NCBI GenBank assembly: GCA_964035575.1
Contig: OZ037839.1
Coordinates: forward strand, 1,873,220-1,937,219
DNA length: 64,000 nt
Origin: Rhynchopus sp. YZ270_cl-10
Lineage: Eukaryota > Euglenozoa > Diplonemea > Diplonemida > Diplonemidae
Reading direction: 5' to 3'
The first letter of the stretch is position 1. Every line of letters begins with the position of its first letter. Made by a program: the position numbers and the translations under genes. Positions 9,229 to 19,121 of the stretch are shown here, one piece after another. A model generated the notes under the pieces. It worked only from the letters and a program-made list of their open reading frames with translations. It did no database searches and had not been told where the DNA came from.

Positions 9229-9297
9229 CATCACCTCCACGATGTATTGTATCACCTATCTCGGATAGGGGTGCATGCATCGAAAACGGGCCCCCAC
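9229..9297 (+). other. LINE 3' UTR with terminal stem-loop
   Basis: Only 69 bp separate the ORF2 stop from the target duplication. CACCTATC (9253-9260) pairs with GATAGG..TG (9264-9273), giving a small bulged hairpin. No poly(A) or microsatellite tail is present. LINEs without poly(A) often use a 3' hairpin for recognition by their reverse transcriptase; that role is inferred. Confidence 0.5.
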
Positions 9298-9316
9298 GTT
9301 GACGAAAACTACTAAG
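9298..9316 (+). repeat. LINE target-site duplication, right copy
   Basis: Identical to 495-513. The host reading frame resumes here (TKTTKYQSVEALR). Confidence 0.95.
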
Positions 9317-10478
9317 TACCAATCTGTTGAAGCACTTCGTGCCTTGGGTGAGACAGACATTTCCGAAGCGAGGTTGGCGACTGTGAAGGATCCTGACGTG
9401 GCTTCCCTGCTTCTTCAGGCGGAGGTTGCGACTGTTATTCCGCACTACTTCTTGCGCAATGCATCGTTTACGAGACTTGATCTCTCTGCTGTGTCTGGGG
9501 TGACGCGAATTTATGACAACTTTCTCCACGGGTGTGCGTCGGTGGAAACGGTTGACTTGTCGGGATTGTGCAACGTTACGCACATTGGGAATGACTGTCT
9601 CTATCGGTGCCCATCTTTGACAAGCCGTTACGCACATTGCGGACAACTTCCTCCATCACTGCACCTCGTTGGCAACCATTGATTTGTCAGCTTTTTGCAG
9701 TGTCACGAAGATCGGCTCCGAATTTCTGCGCAACTGCACGTCGTTGACCACCATCAGCTTTTCAGGGATGACCAATGTGACGGACATTGGGCACAGATTT
9801 TGTGTGGACTGCACCTCGTTGGAAACGATTGACTTATCAGCACTGCACAGGGTTGTGACGGTAGGTAACGACTTTCTGAAGAGGTGCACCTCGCTGAGAA
9901 GTGTCGACCTCTCAGCTTTTGCCAGTACCAGAGGCGTTGGGCACTACTTTCTTAGTCACTGTTCATCATTGAAAACAGTTGATTTATCAGTGTTGCGCAG
10001 CATCACACGCATTGCTGCAAGCTGGATGCAAGGGTGCTCCGCGTTGACAACAGCAGACTTATCAGGACTGAGCAATGTTGAGTTCATTTGTGCACTGTTC
10101 CTGCAAGGGTGCACATCCTTGACCACGCTGGACATGTCAGGTATAGGCTGTGATACAATGATCCATCACGACTTCCTGGACAACTGCAACGCACTCACAA
10201 CAGTCGTCTTGCCAGGCAACACCGACATTCACGAGATGTCTCTCCCGAATGAAGCCCAAAAGAACCATGGCACTGGACTCACGAAGACCTTCGATGCATG
10301 TGTGCGTGACATTTACGCAAGGTTTACGGAACAGTTCGGAGGTGTGCGGACAGAAGATCTGGTACGAACAGACGTGTCTGGAGATGCAAGACAATGTATT
10401 GCATTGAAAGCAGGACAAGAAGGAGAAGGTTTGATGCAAGCACAAGAGGACGAGGACAAGCAGGAACTGGACGAATGA

Positions 10479-11061
10479 GGATATTTCGAGGGTTTGGGGC
10501 AGGATAAACAGGGGGTCTGGGGGGAACGGGGACACTTCGGCAAAAGTATTGAAGCACCTTTTTGTTTTGGATATCTGTAAGGACTTTGGGAAAACTTGCC
10601 ACAGTATGCATGCTGTTGCCGGCACGGCATCTGGGACGCAGATTGCCACAGTTTGATTCTGTGCCATACCAATCATATACAGTTGGAACATGCGGTATAA
10701 ACATCGGAAGTGAAGAAGCAAAGTGAGGCATTTGATTTCGATAAGCTGCTGGTTTTTTCGAGTGCATGCGCTAAGGGACGCGTCATGACAGCTATGTCCA
10801 CCACTCAGCAGTTCCAACATCGGCACCAAACACGCCGAGACCACCGGGACCAGAATGGATTCTTTGTCCAGAATGGAAGCTCGAGAATGTATGTGTAGGA
10901 GGACTGCATGGTTCGGGTCCACCCCATACACCAAGGTACACTCAGTAACACTGTCCTGAGATGGATTCAACTCAACTTTCCCCCACAAACCTCTCCCTCT
11001 TCCCCTCCCGTTACCGTCACCACGACGCACAGACGACTAACAACACTCAGTAACGCAAACA
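10479..11061. other. Intergenic: decayed FG repeats, then a spacer shared with the region before copy B
   Basis: Bases 10479-10520 resemble the FG-repeat DNA of the Ubl-LRR genes, out of frame. From about 10776 to 11061 the sequence matches 13580-13870 (GACGCGTCATGACAGCT and on), the upstream region of acyltransferase copy B, including a pyrimidine tract (10976-11010). Nothing else is recognised. Confidence 0.6.
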
Positions 11062-12522
11062 AGGAACACAGAGTTTGACGCAAAGCACTTTGTGAAGTGT
11101 TGTGCCGCTGCCGCAGGGACAGGGCTGCTGCTGAGGAAGGTGTGCGCCGCGTACAGAACGCCCCCACCACCAGCACCACCAACCCGCTCGGCGCCTTGCC
11201 CGGAGACTGCACGCAGACCGTTCGATGAGTGCGAGGTGCTGAACGAGAAGGAGCAGAATGAGATGTTCTATAGACACTCTCGTGTGCAGAGCGTCACGTA
11301 CTTTAGGCAGAAGGAAGGCGCGGAGGACGGCCTGATGGAGTATCTCCGTGACAGAGTTGCGCAAATGATAGCAAAAAACCCGTGGATGGCAGGGGAGATC
11401 CGTTTGCGTGATGCGAAGGACAGCAGCTCTCCGATGTGTCTGACGTGGAGGCATGAGGTGTCTGCTGAAGAAGCTGCCGAACACTTCCATGTGTTCGAAT
11501 GCGACGAACGTACGGAGGCCACCCTGCAGGAGGTCTACGGTCGCAACCACGGGGTCGTGCCGGACACACCCCCGCCAAGCTTTTCAGAGTTTTCCTTGCG
11601 GATCCTTGAGAAGTACAGCCCTGCCGGCGTGCCTCTTGTTTTCTACAGCCTGCTGCGGATGAAGTCTGGGTACCTCCTGGTCTCCTCCTGCAGTCACATT
11701 GTGGCGGACGGTGCGACGCACTACATGCTGCGTGCGATGCTCTCCAACGACGTTGAGGTGCAAGCGTTGGACAACAAACGTGTCCCCGAGGCAGACGCGA
11801 TGACCAACCATTGGATGCCAAACGGGCTTGCGGCAGAGAACATGAGAGGCTTTCTGTTTGGCATAATGTGTTCGAAGCTGTACATGGCGTGCTCCTCGTT
11901 GCCGCTCATTGGGCGTTTGTTTCCACCGCAGGCTGGTTTGGGGGTGTTTATCATGAATCAAACTGAAATTAATCGCCGCAAAAAGATTTCGGCAGATCGC
12001 AACCACGAGGGGCGTAAGGGTGTAGAATACGTTTCGAGCAATGATGTGATGACGACGTGGTGGGGGAACAAATTTCTGCGGAAGGGAATGCAGATGTGGT
12101 GCGTCTTGAACCTTCGCGGACGTGCCGAGGGGGTGACAAGCACGAAGGCGGGGAACTACATCGGAGCTATGGTCATCCAGAGCGACGACAAGGAGGTCAC
12201 ACCTGAGCACCTCCGTGAGGTCCTCATCCACGGCAACAACTCCGAACACCGCGAAGACTCGACTCTCGACTACTACACTAGGGCGGTAGCCTTCGTGACA
12301 AACTGGAAGACCTTCCACAGGAAGCTCGTCACACCGACACACGACCAGGTCATGCATCTCCCCGTTCTCGATTTCACTATGCGCTGGGGCAACAGCGTCT
12401 TCGTCTTTGGCACCGGCTGTGGCGACGACGAGACAGGTATCTATTGTGACCGTACAGTCTTCCGTGCACCACCCAGCCTCGACAATGACTCAATGGTGGC
12501 ACGCCAGCTGATGCGTGGATGA
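11062..12522 (+). pseudogene. Acyltransferase family copy A; ATG replaced by AGG
   Basis: The frame matches the 486-residue paralogues over its whole length, but where they have ACAATGAAC this copy has ACAAGGAAC, so codon 1 (11062-11064) is AGG. The next in-frame ATG is at 11263 (residue 68), which would give a 419-residue product that keeps HxxxDG (HIVADG) and the SSNDVM motif. No internal stop or frameshift is seen, so decay is recent or a shorter product is made. Copy-specific residues include EMFYRHS near residue 67, WWGNKFLRKGMQMW near 333 and GAMVIQ near 368; the last two recur in copy E. Confidence 0.8.
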
Positions 12523-13872
12523 GGGAAGTGAGGGAGAGACAGTGGGCCTCAAATTTCCTTTATGCTTACATGCAATACCAAAAGGAAATGGAACACCGTC
12601 CTCCCTTCCTTTTTCCATTTTTCTAATCTGCGGCGGGTTGGAGTAGAGCCACACTTCACCGACAGGTCGAGGTGTGTGCGTTTCACCACAACCTCTCCCT
12701 TTTGTCTTTATTGTTTTTATTGCTTTATTGTTTGCGGGGGTGGGGGAAAAACATAAAAAGGAAAAGTAGGAGCGCGATTTCAATTTTGCCACTCTTTTGG
12801 GCAGGGGAGCAGGGCTAGCTGTAACAGCCGTGATTCTTTTTTCAATTTTTTTTTTCGAAGGTGCAGAACTTTCGCAGCCGAAAAAAAAACCTTTTTTGGG
12901 AAGATCGGGCACTTTTCAGTTTAAGCTGGGAACCCTCAGATGTAACAGGAACTTTTTCCGAAGAAAATCACTGCGGCCCCTGGTGTGTTTACAGCTAACC
13001 CTACAAGGGGAGGAGGGGAGAGGAGGGAGCAGAGAAGAGAGGCAACATCGAAAAAAAATGAAGACTGTCTTTTGGCAGTTATACTACAAAACGTGCTCCA
13101 AAAAAATGGCAATTTTTTAAATACGGGTGAAAAATAACACTTCATCTGCTCACATACCTAGGCTATTGGGCAATGTATTTCTCTTGGGAACTAGCCAGAT
13201 GCTTTCAAATGCTCATGCAATTGACAATTGAATTGTTAACCGTGTGTTCCCTCTGGCTTCCGGAAGCACTCCTGCGTCTGGAGACCGGCAGCCGTCAGAT
13301 TGTGACGAAGGACACAGCCGAGAATCAGGGGGGCACTTTGTTTGCGAGAAGTAACACTGTCGTACCCTGTTGTTGGCTTCGGTTCTCTCTTCCGCACTTT
13401 TTCTTCTTTCTTCCTGCCAAGTGAGGCTTTTATGCTCATCTTTCCAACCAGTACTTTTTCTTCACCGCTTACCCAAACATCGGAGGGGCACAGAACCAAG
13501 GTGGGTTTTCCGATTTTGGAAAGCAAAGCTGTTTTCCGCACCTTAGTTATGCCCATGAGTGTATACGCTAGACCTTCTTTAGGGACGCGTCATGACAGCT
13601 GTGTCCACCACTCAGCAGTACCAACATCGGCACCAAACACGCCGAGACCACCGGGACCAGAAGGTGCCTGTTTTTCTGATCAGATGTTCAGCTCGAGAAT
13701 GGATGTGTAGGACTGCATGGTTCGGGTCCACCCCGTACACCAAGGTACACTCAGTAACACTGTCCTGAGATGGATTCAACTCAACTTTCCCCCACAAACC
13801 TCTCCCTCTTCCCCTCTCCCGTTACCGTCACCACGACGCACAGACGACTAACAACACTTAATAACGCAAACA
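12523..13872. other. Spacer between acyltransferase copies A and B
   Basis: No gene. About 12600-12772 is the dispersed repeat with the string GGGTTGGAGTAGAGCCACA, also found near 16890, 26320, 30640 and 42380 and inverted near 22905-23120. About 13130-13480 is the gene-flank block (GGCAATGTATTTCTCTTGGG and on) found after every acyltransferase copy. About 13580-13870 repeats the upstream region of copy A. Confidence 0.7.
13785..13843 (+). promoter_or_regulatory. Pyrimidine tract and AG acceptor before acyltransferase copies
   Basis: A C/T-rich run (CCTCTCCCTCTTCCCCTCTC) is followed by a CACAG about 30 bases before the ATG at 13873. The arrangement is conserved before copies C, D and E and, with the ATG lost, before copy A. 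It is a candidate trans-splice acceptor; the site itself is inferred. Confidence 0.45.
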
Positions 13873-15333
13873 ATGAACACAGAGTTTGACGCAAAGCACG
13901 TTGTGAAGTGTTGTGCCGCTGCCGCAGGGACAGGGCTGCTGCTGAGGAAGGTGTGCGCCGCGTACAGAACGCCCCCACCACCAGCACCACCAACCCGCTC
14001 GGTGCCTTGCCCGGAGACTGCACGCAGACCGTTCGATGAGTGCGAGGTGCTGAACGAGAAGGAGCAGAATGAAGAGTTCTTGCGGATCTCTCGTGTGCAG
14101 AGCGTCACGTACTTTAGGCAGAAGGAAGGCGCAGAGGACGGCCTGGTGGAGTATCTCCGTGACAGAGTTGCGCAAATGATAGCAAAAAACCCGTGGATGG
14201 CAGGGGAGATCCGTTTGCGTGATGCGAAGGACAGCAGCTCTCCGATGTGTCTGACGTGGAGGCATGAGGTGTCTGCTGAAGAAGCTGCCGAACACTTCCA
14301 TGTGTTCGAATGCGACGAACGTACGGAGGCCACCCTGCAGGAGGTCTACGGTCGCAACCACGGGGTCGTGCCGGACACACCCCCGCCAAGCTTTTCAGAG
14401 TTTTCCTTGCGGATCCTTGAGAAGTACAGCCCTGCCGGCGTGCCTCTCGTTTTCTACAGCCTGCTGCGGATGAAGTCTGGGTACCTCCTGGTCTCGTCCT
14501 GCAGTCACATTGTGGCGGACGGTGCGACGCACTACATGATGCGTGCGATGCTCTCCAACGACGTTGAGGTGCAAGCGTTGGACAACAAACGTGTCCCCGA
14601 GGCAGACGCGATGACCAACCATTGGATGCCAAACGGGCTTGCGGCAGAGAACATGAGAGGCTTTCTGTTTGGCATAATGTGCTCGAAGCTGTACATGGCG
14701 TGCTCCTCGTTGCCGCTCATCGGTCGTTTGTTTCCACCGCAGGCTGGTTTGGGGGTGTTTATCATGAATCAAACTGAAATTAATCGCCGCAAAAAGATTT
14801 CGGCAGATCGCAACCACGAGGGACGTAAAGATGTCAAATATGTCTCGAGCAATGATGTGATGACGACGTGGTGGTGGAACAAATTTCTGCGGAAGGGACA
14901 GCAAGTGTGGTGCGTCTTGAACCTTCGCGGACGTGCCGAGGGGGTGACGAGCACGAAGGCGGGGAACTACATCGGGACGATGATCATCCAGAGCGACGAC
15001 AAGGAGGTCACACCGGAGCACCTCCGTGAGGTCCTCATCCACGGCAACAACTCCGAACACCGCGAAGACTCGACCCTCGACTACTACACGAGACAGGTCG
15101 CCTTTTTGACAAACTGGAAGACCTTCCACAGGAAGCTCGTCACACCGACACACGACCAGGTCATGCACCTCCCCGTTGTCGATCTCAGCATGCGCTGGGG
15201 CAACTGCCTCTTCGTCTTTGGCACCGGCTGTGGCGACGACGAGACAGGTATCTATGGCGATCGTACAGCCTTCTGTGCACCGCCCAGCCTCGACAATGAC
15301 TCAATGGTGGCACGCCAGCTGATGCGTGGATGA
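13873..15333 (+). CDS. BAHD/condensation-type acyltransferase, copy B
   Basis: 486 residues. The superfamily motif HxxxDG is present as HIVADG (His212, Asp216, Gly217); His would be the general base that moves an acyl group from a thioester to an alcohol or amine. Further BAHD-like signatures are SSNDVMTTWWW (325-335), NLRGR (350-354), AGNYIG (363-368) and a degenerate DFGWG-like DLSMRWGN (437-444). Residues 11-30 are hydrophobic and Cys/Ala-rich (a possible membrane anchor), followed by a Pro-rich linker (34-40). The length fits the superfamily (about 430-500). Substrates cannot be told from sequence. Nearly identical to copy D, in keeping with a block duplication. Confidence 0.85.
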   Translation: MNTEFDAKHVVKCCAAAAGTGLLLRKVCAAYRTPPPPAPPTRSVPCPETARRPFDECEVLNEKEQNEEFLRISRVQSVTYFRQKEGAEDGLVEYLRDRVAQMIAKNPWMAGEIRLRDAKDSSSPMCLTWRHEVSAEEAAEHFHVFECDERTEATLQEVYGRNHGVVPDTPPPSFSEFSLRILEKYSPAGVPLVFYSLLRMKSGYLLVSSCSHIVADGATHYMMRAMLSNDVEVQALDNKRVPEADAMTNHWMPNGLAAENMRGFLFGIMCSKLYMACSSLPLIGRLFPPQAGLGVFIMNQTEINRRKKISADRNHEGRKDVKYVSSNDVMTTWWWNKFLRKGQQVWCVLNLRGRAEGVTSTKAGNYIGTMIIQSDDKEVTPEHLREVLIHGNNSEHREDSTLDYYTRQVAFLTNWKTFHRKLVTPTHDQVMHLPVVDLSMRWGNCLFVFGTGCGDDETGIYGDRTAFCAPPSLDNDSMVARQLMRG

Positions 15334-15902
15334 GGGAAGTGAGGGAGAGAAGGTGGTGACCTTTAAAAAAAACACGCTTATTAGAGAGTGGCATGCTGAA
15401 ACCTTTCATTAAAACCCCCTTTTTCAAAGTGGCAGGACTCGTGAGATATTCAAAAAAAAAAAGTGGAGATTGCACAACTGTGGCAACACAACCGAGGCAA
15501 CTACAACAATTTATCAAATTTTATTTTTTGAAATACGGGTGAAAAATAACACTTTACCTGCTCACATACCTAGGCTATTGGGCAATGTATTTCACTTGGG
15601 AACTAGCCAGATGCTTTCAAATGCTCATGCAATTGACAATTGAATTGTTAACCGTGTGTTCCCTCTGGCTTCCGGAAGCACTCCTGCGTCTGGAGACCGG
15701 CAGCCGTCAGATTGTGACGAAGGACACAGCCGAGAAGCAGGACGAAGCAGGGGGACACTTTGTTTGCGAGAAGCAACACTGTCGTACCCTGTTGTTGGCT
15801 TGGGTTCTCTCTTCCGCACTTTTTCTTCTTTCTTCCTGCCAAGTGAGGCTTTTAAGCTCATCTTTCCAACCCTTCATATCAGAACGAACTGGATATTGTC
15901 TG

Positions 15903-15946
15903 CTGGATGGGGTCCACCCCGGTGCACCGGGGTGGACCCCATCCAG
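15903..15946. repeat. Perfect 44-bp palindrome
   Basis: The arm CTGGATGGGGTCCACCCCGG and its exact reverse complement meet at GTGCAC. The duplicate spacer at about 25360-25390 and the one at about 29650 have a single arm only, so this copy gained an inverted duplication of its own sequence, probably by snap-back template switching. Confidence 0.85.
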
Positions 15947-17126
15947 GTTACACCGTTCACGCGGCTTTTTGTATTTTAAGTCTAAAACCTCGCTGCAGAA
16001 GACCCTTCTATTCTCCAAGATCAATTTTTTCTTTTACTTTTAAGACAGCAACGCACCGGTATTGGAAGCATACGTCGACCAACCCGACCGATGCGTCCCA
16101 GCTGGTGGAGCCCCCCAGCAGACCCACCCTGCTGCTGTTTTACGACATGCGTTTTACGTCAGATGACCTCAGCGCATGAGCCCCCAGATTGCTTTTATTT
16201 TTACTTTTATTGTTATTTGCATCACAAGCCAGCCAACGCACCGGTATGCGTCAACCACCCGGCGGTGTTAAGACCAAACCCATGCGTCCCAGCTGGTGGA
16301 CCTCCACACAGACCTCACCTGCATTATGTTTGAACGAACGTTCAGTCCTGGTAATATTGACGTTCAGATACCCCTTTTAACAAAGTTTTAGGTTTTCCTT
16401 GTCCCCCTTGTTTTTTGAGGATACCTATTCGGGGTTTGCAGACGCTGCCTTGTTTCTATTTTTTTCTCAGATGGAGACTCTCTGCATGGGTTCATCCGTC
16501 TTTGGGCTGACATCGTCAGTCGCAGGAGCTTGCGTCCTGCTCTTTACCTTTTTTCGTACCCTCCACCCACACTTCTAGCGACCTTCGTGGGAGGTGGGGC
16601 ACATTCTATCATTTTGTGTCGACCAAGCTGCGTTTTTAGCACGTTTCAACTACTCTTTTTGTTGTGCATTCATTTTTTTTCGTACCAACCGGACTGCAGA
16701 CAGACTTACCGTATTCGTACAAAAAATTGTCGACCGTAATGATGTTCGACCTTTTCAGGATTTTTCTCGAAGTTCGACCTTTTTTTACGATAATTTGTAT
16801 CGAAGACGGAAATTAACCTTTTGTATACAATGTCTCTCAGTATTGTTGTTTATGATTGCCTGCAGTATACCTTTTTTTTCTAATCCGGGGTGGGTTGGAG
16901 TAGAGCCACATTTCACCGACAGGTGCGTTCATCACAACCTCTCCGGTTTGTCTTTATTGTTTCTTGATTGTTTTATTGTTTGCGTGAAAAACATTAATAA
17001 GAAAAAGTAGGAGTGCGGTTTCAAAGTTTTTTTATTGTGCACCATGCTTTCTGTTGTTTTTAAAATTTATTGCTATCGCCAATTCAAGTAGTAATTGACC
17101 CCACCACCACCACCACCACCTTCACC

Positions 17127-17321
17127 TCATCCATACTGTTTTGTTCTTTGTTGTGTTCCGTTTGCCATTTGAGGATCTCCATTCTGCACTTGCACTGATC
17201 CTTGCACACGAGGAGAGCACGTGAAGCCGTAGTGGTAGCAGTGTGGGCACCACGTATCTACGGCACGCGGTTCATTAGCTTCCTTGCTACACTGTGTACG
17301 ATGGTTCGTTAACGGGCTCAA
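17127..17321 (-). CDS. Small Cys-rich minus-strand frame, uncertain
   Basis: A 64-codon frame on the minus strand contains VDTWCPHCYHYGFTC, with Cys spacing like a zinc ribbon. It recurs near 26462-26710 (tail altered by a deletion) and 30953-31147, each time facing away from the + strand gene. Persistence is explained by recent duplication of the whole block, so it is weak evidence for coding. It could be a decayed piece of a larger gene or chance. Confidence 0.2.
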   Translation of the reverse strand: MSPLTNHRTQCSKEANEPRAVDTWCPHCYHYGFTCSPRVQGSVQVQNGDPQMANGTQQRTKQYG

Positions 17322-17660
17322 CCAGACAAATCACTCCACACAGGAGCAGCCATGCACCACTTTTTTATGAACCTTCACAGAGCCCCCTCACTTGCCCTCT
17401 GCACACCTCAACACACACGACACCACTCCACTGACCACCCTCACCTCTTACCACAGAGACTGTACCTACGTGAAGGCTTTGTACAGTTTGACAAAACCTT
17501 CTTGCACAGGGTACACTGTCCTGAGAGGGATTCAACTCAACTTTCCCCCACAAACCTCTCCCTCTTCCTCTCCCCCTCCCTCTTCCCCCCTGTACCTTCC
17601 TCTCTCCCGTTACCGTCACCAAGACGCACAGACGACTAACAACACTCAGTAACACAAACA

Positions 17661-19121
17661 ATGAACACAGAGTTTGACGCAAAGCACGTTGTGAAGTGTT
17701 GTGCCGCTGCCGCAGGGACAGGGCTGCTGCTGAGGAAGGTGTGCGCCGCGTGCAGAACGCCCCCACCACCAGCACCACCAACCCGCTCGGTGCCTTGCCC
17801 GGAGACTGCACGCAGACCGTTCGATGAGTGCGAGGTGCTGAACGAGAAGGAGCAGAATGAAAAATCCTTGCGGATCTGTCGTGTGCAGACCATCACGTAC
17901 TTTAGGCAGAAGGAAGGCGCAGAGGACGGCCTGGTGGAGTATCTCCGTGACAGAGTTGCGCAAATGATAGCAAAAAACCCGTGGATGGCAGGGGAGATCC
18001 GTTTGCGTGATGCGAAGGACAGCAGCTCTCCGATGTGTCTGACGTGGAGGCATGAGGTGTCTGCTGAAGAAGCTGCCGAACACTTCCATGTGTTCGAATG
18101 CGACGAACGTACGGAGGCCACCCTGCAGGAGGTCTACGGTCGCAACCACGGGGTCGTGCCGGACACATCCCCGCCAAGCTTTTCAGAGTTTTCCTTGCGG
18201 ATCCTTGAGAAGTACAGCCCTACCGGCGTGCCTCTCGTCTTCTACAGCCTGCTGCGGATGAAGTCTGGGTACCTCCTGGTCTCCTCCTGCAGTCACATTG
18301 TGGCGGACGGTGCGACGCACTACATGCTGCGTGCGATGCTCTCCAACGACGTTGAGGTGCAAGCGTTGGACAACAAACGTGTCCCCGAGGCAGACGCGAT
18401 GACCAACCATTGGCTGCCAAACGGGCTTGCGGCAGAGAACATGAGAGGCTTTCTGTTCGGCATAATGTGCTCGAAGCTGTACATGGCGTGCTCCTCGTTG
18501 CCGCTCATCGGTCGTTTGTTTCCACCGCAGGCTGGTTTGGGGGTGTTTATCATGAATCAAACTGAAATTAATCGCCGCAAAAAGATTTCGGCAGATCGCA
18601 ACCACGAGGGGCGTAAGGGTGTAGAATACGTTTCGAGCAATGATGTGATGACGACGTGGTGGTGGAACAAATTTCTGCGGAAGGGACAGCAGGTGTGGTG
18701 CGTCTTGAACCTTCGCGGACGTGCCGAGGGGGTGACGAGCACGAAGGCGGGGAACTACATCGGGACGATGATCATCCAGAGTGACGACAAGGAGGTCACA
18801 CCGGAGCACCTCCGTGAGGTCCTCATCCACGGCAACAACTCCGAACACCGCGAAGACTCGACCCTCGATTACTACACGAGACAGGTCGCCTTTTTGACAA
18901 ACTGGAAGAGCTTCCACAGGAAGCTCGTCACACCGACACACGACCAGGTCATGCACCTCCCCGTTGTCGATCTCAGCATGCGTTGGGGCAACTTCCTCTT
19001 CATCTTTGGCACCGGCTGTGGTGACGACGAGACAGGTATCTATGGCGATCGTACAGTCTTCTGTGCACCACCCAGCCTCGACAATGACTCAATGGTGGCA
19101 CGCCAGCTGATGCGTGGATGA
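17661..19121 (+). CDS. BAHD/condensation-type acyltransferase, copy C
   Basis: 486 residues with all motifs described for copy B (HIVADG at 212-217, SSNDVM at 325, NLRGR at 350). It differs from B in the KSLRICRVQTITYF segment (near residues 68-81), which it shares with E; it shares GVEY (near 320) with A and WWWNKFLRKGQQVW with B and D. This patchwork suggests gene conversion. Its upstream region differs from that of A, B and D: the 5' leader comes from the block that also precedes the cyclase-like gene at 31333. Substrate unknown. Confidence 0.85.
   Translation: MNTEFDAKHVVKCCAAAAGTGLLLRKVCAACRTPPPPAPPTRSVPCPETARRPFDECEVLNEKEQNEKSLRICRVQTITYFRQKEGAEDGLVEYLRDRVAQMIAKNPWMAGEIRLRDAKDSSSPMCLTWRHEVSAEEAAEHFHVFECDERTEATLQEVYGRNHGVVPDTSPPSFSEFSLRILEKYSPTGVPLVFYSLLRMKSGYLLVSSCSHIVADGATHYMLRAMLSNDVEVQALDNKRVPEADAMTNHWLPNGLAAENMRGFLFGIMCSKLYMACSSLPLIGRLFPPQAGLGVFIMNQTEINRRKKISADRNHEGRKGVEYVSSNDVMTTWWWNKFLRKGQQVWCVLNLRGRAEGVTSTKAGNYIGTMIIQSDDKEVTPEHLREVLIHGNNSEHREDSTLDYYTRQVAFLTNWKSFHRKLVTPTHDQVMHLPVVDLSMRWGNFLFIFGTGCGDDETGIYGDRTVFCAPPSLDNDSMVARQLMRG

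Larger units (their letters stand above)
514..9297 (+). mobile_element. Full-length APE-type LINE (non-LTR retrotransposon)
   Basis: The element is 8784 bp long, bounded by a perfect 19-bp target-site duplication and inserted in the coding part of a Ubl-LRR gene. It has two large consecutive reading frames: ORF1 (OTU protease domain, a possible RRM-like segment, an Ala/Glu coiled coil) and ORF2 (2A-like motif, APE endonuclease, reverse transcriptase, Cys/His modules). There is no long 5' UTR and no poly(A) tail; the 3' UTR is only about 69 bp and contains a small stem-loop. Both frames are open and the duplication is perfect, so the insertion looks young. APE plus 2A recalls the ingi/L1Tc group of trypanosomes and 2A-bearing LINEs of animals, but I cannot assign a clade without a tree. 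The segment after the reverse transcriptase also recalls LINE-like proteins of algae and dinoflagellates, from memory only. Confidence 0.93.
301..10478 (+). pseudogene. Ubl-LRR gene copy 1, split by a LINE and internally deleted
   Basis: The first 71 codons (301-513) encode the same ubiquitin-like domain as the copies at 45764, 52630 and 55590. The gene then stops being collinear and resumes at 9298, where LRR coding follows directly. The interval is the LINE. The LRR half has a further lesion: around 9623-9640 the sequence jumps from one LRR to a later one, losing several repeats and shifting frame, so LRRs read in one frame to about 9682 and in another from about 9669 to 10478. The LRRs are BspA-type units of 23-25 residues (TSL..IDLS.....V..IG..F...C). 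FG-type C-terminal repeats survive only as a decayed trace just past the stop at 10478. The host gene is clearly broken. Confidence 0.9.
15334..17660. other. Spacer between acyltransferase copies B and C
   Basis: No convincing gene. In order: a 3' flank with a motif (CAACACAACCGAGGCAACTA, about 15465-15515) that recurs near 19253, 24919, 28587, 60751 and 62837; the GGCAATGTATTTC block (about 15580); a 44-bp palindrome (15903-15946); AT-rich DNA with an ATGCGTCCCAGCTGGTGGA repeat; the GGGTTGGAGTAGAG repeat (about 16868-17015); a (CCA)n run near 17100; and a leader block (17127-17515) shared with copy E and the cyclase-like gene. The spacer is nearly identical to 24787-27015. Confidence 0.75.

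Noticed and set aside
10911-10926. GGTTCGGGTCCACCCC, a possible B-box (also near 13720 and 23173), suggesting a tRNA-derived SINE
   Set aside because: No convincing A-box at the right distance and no SINE-like ends; it lies within a conserved gene leader.
13858-15168. Long minus-strand frames (167-257 codons) inside every acyltransferase copy
   Set aside because: They are shadows of the strongly biased + strand codons; the + strand carries the HxxxDG and SSND motifs and the conserved start.
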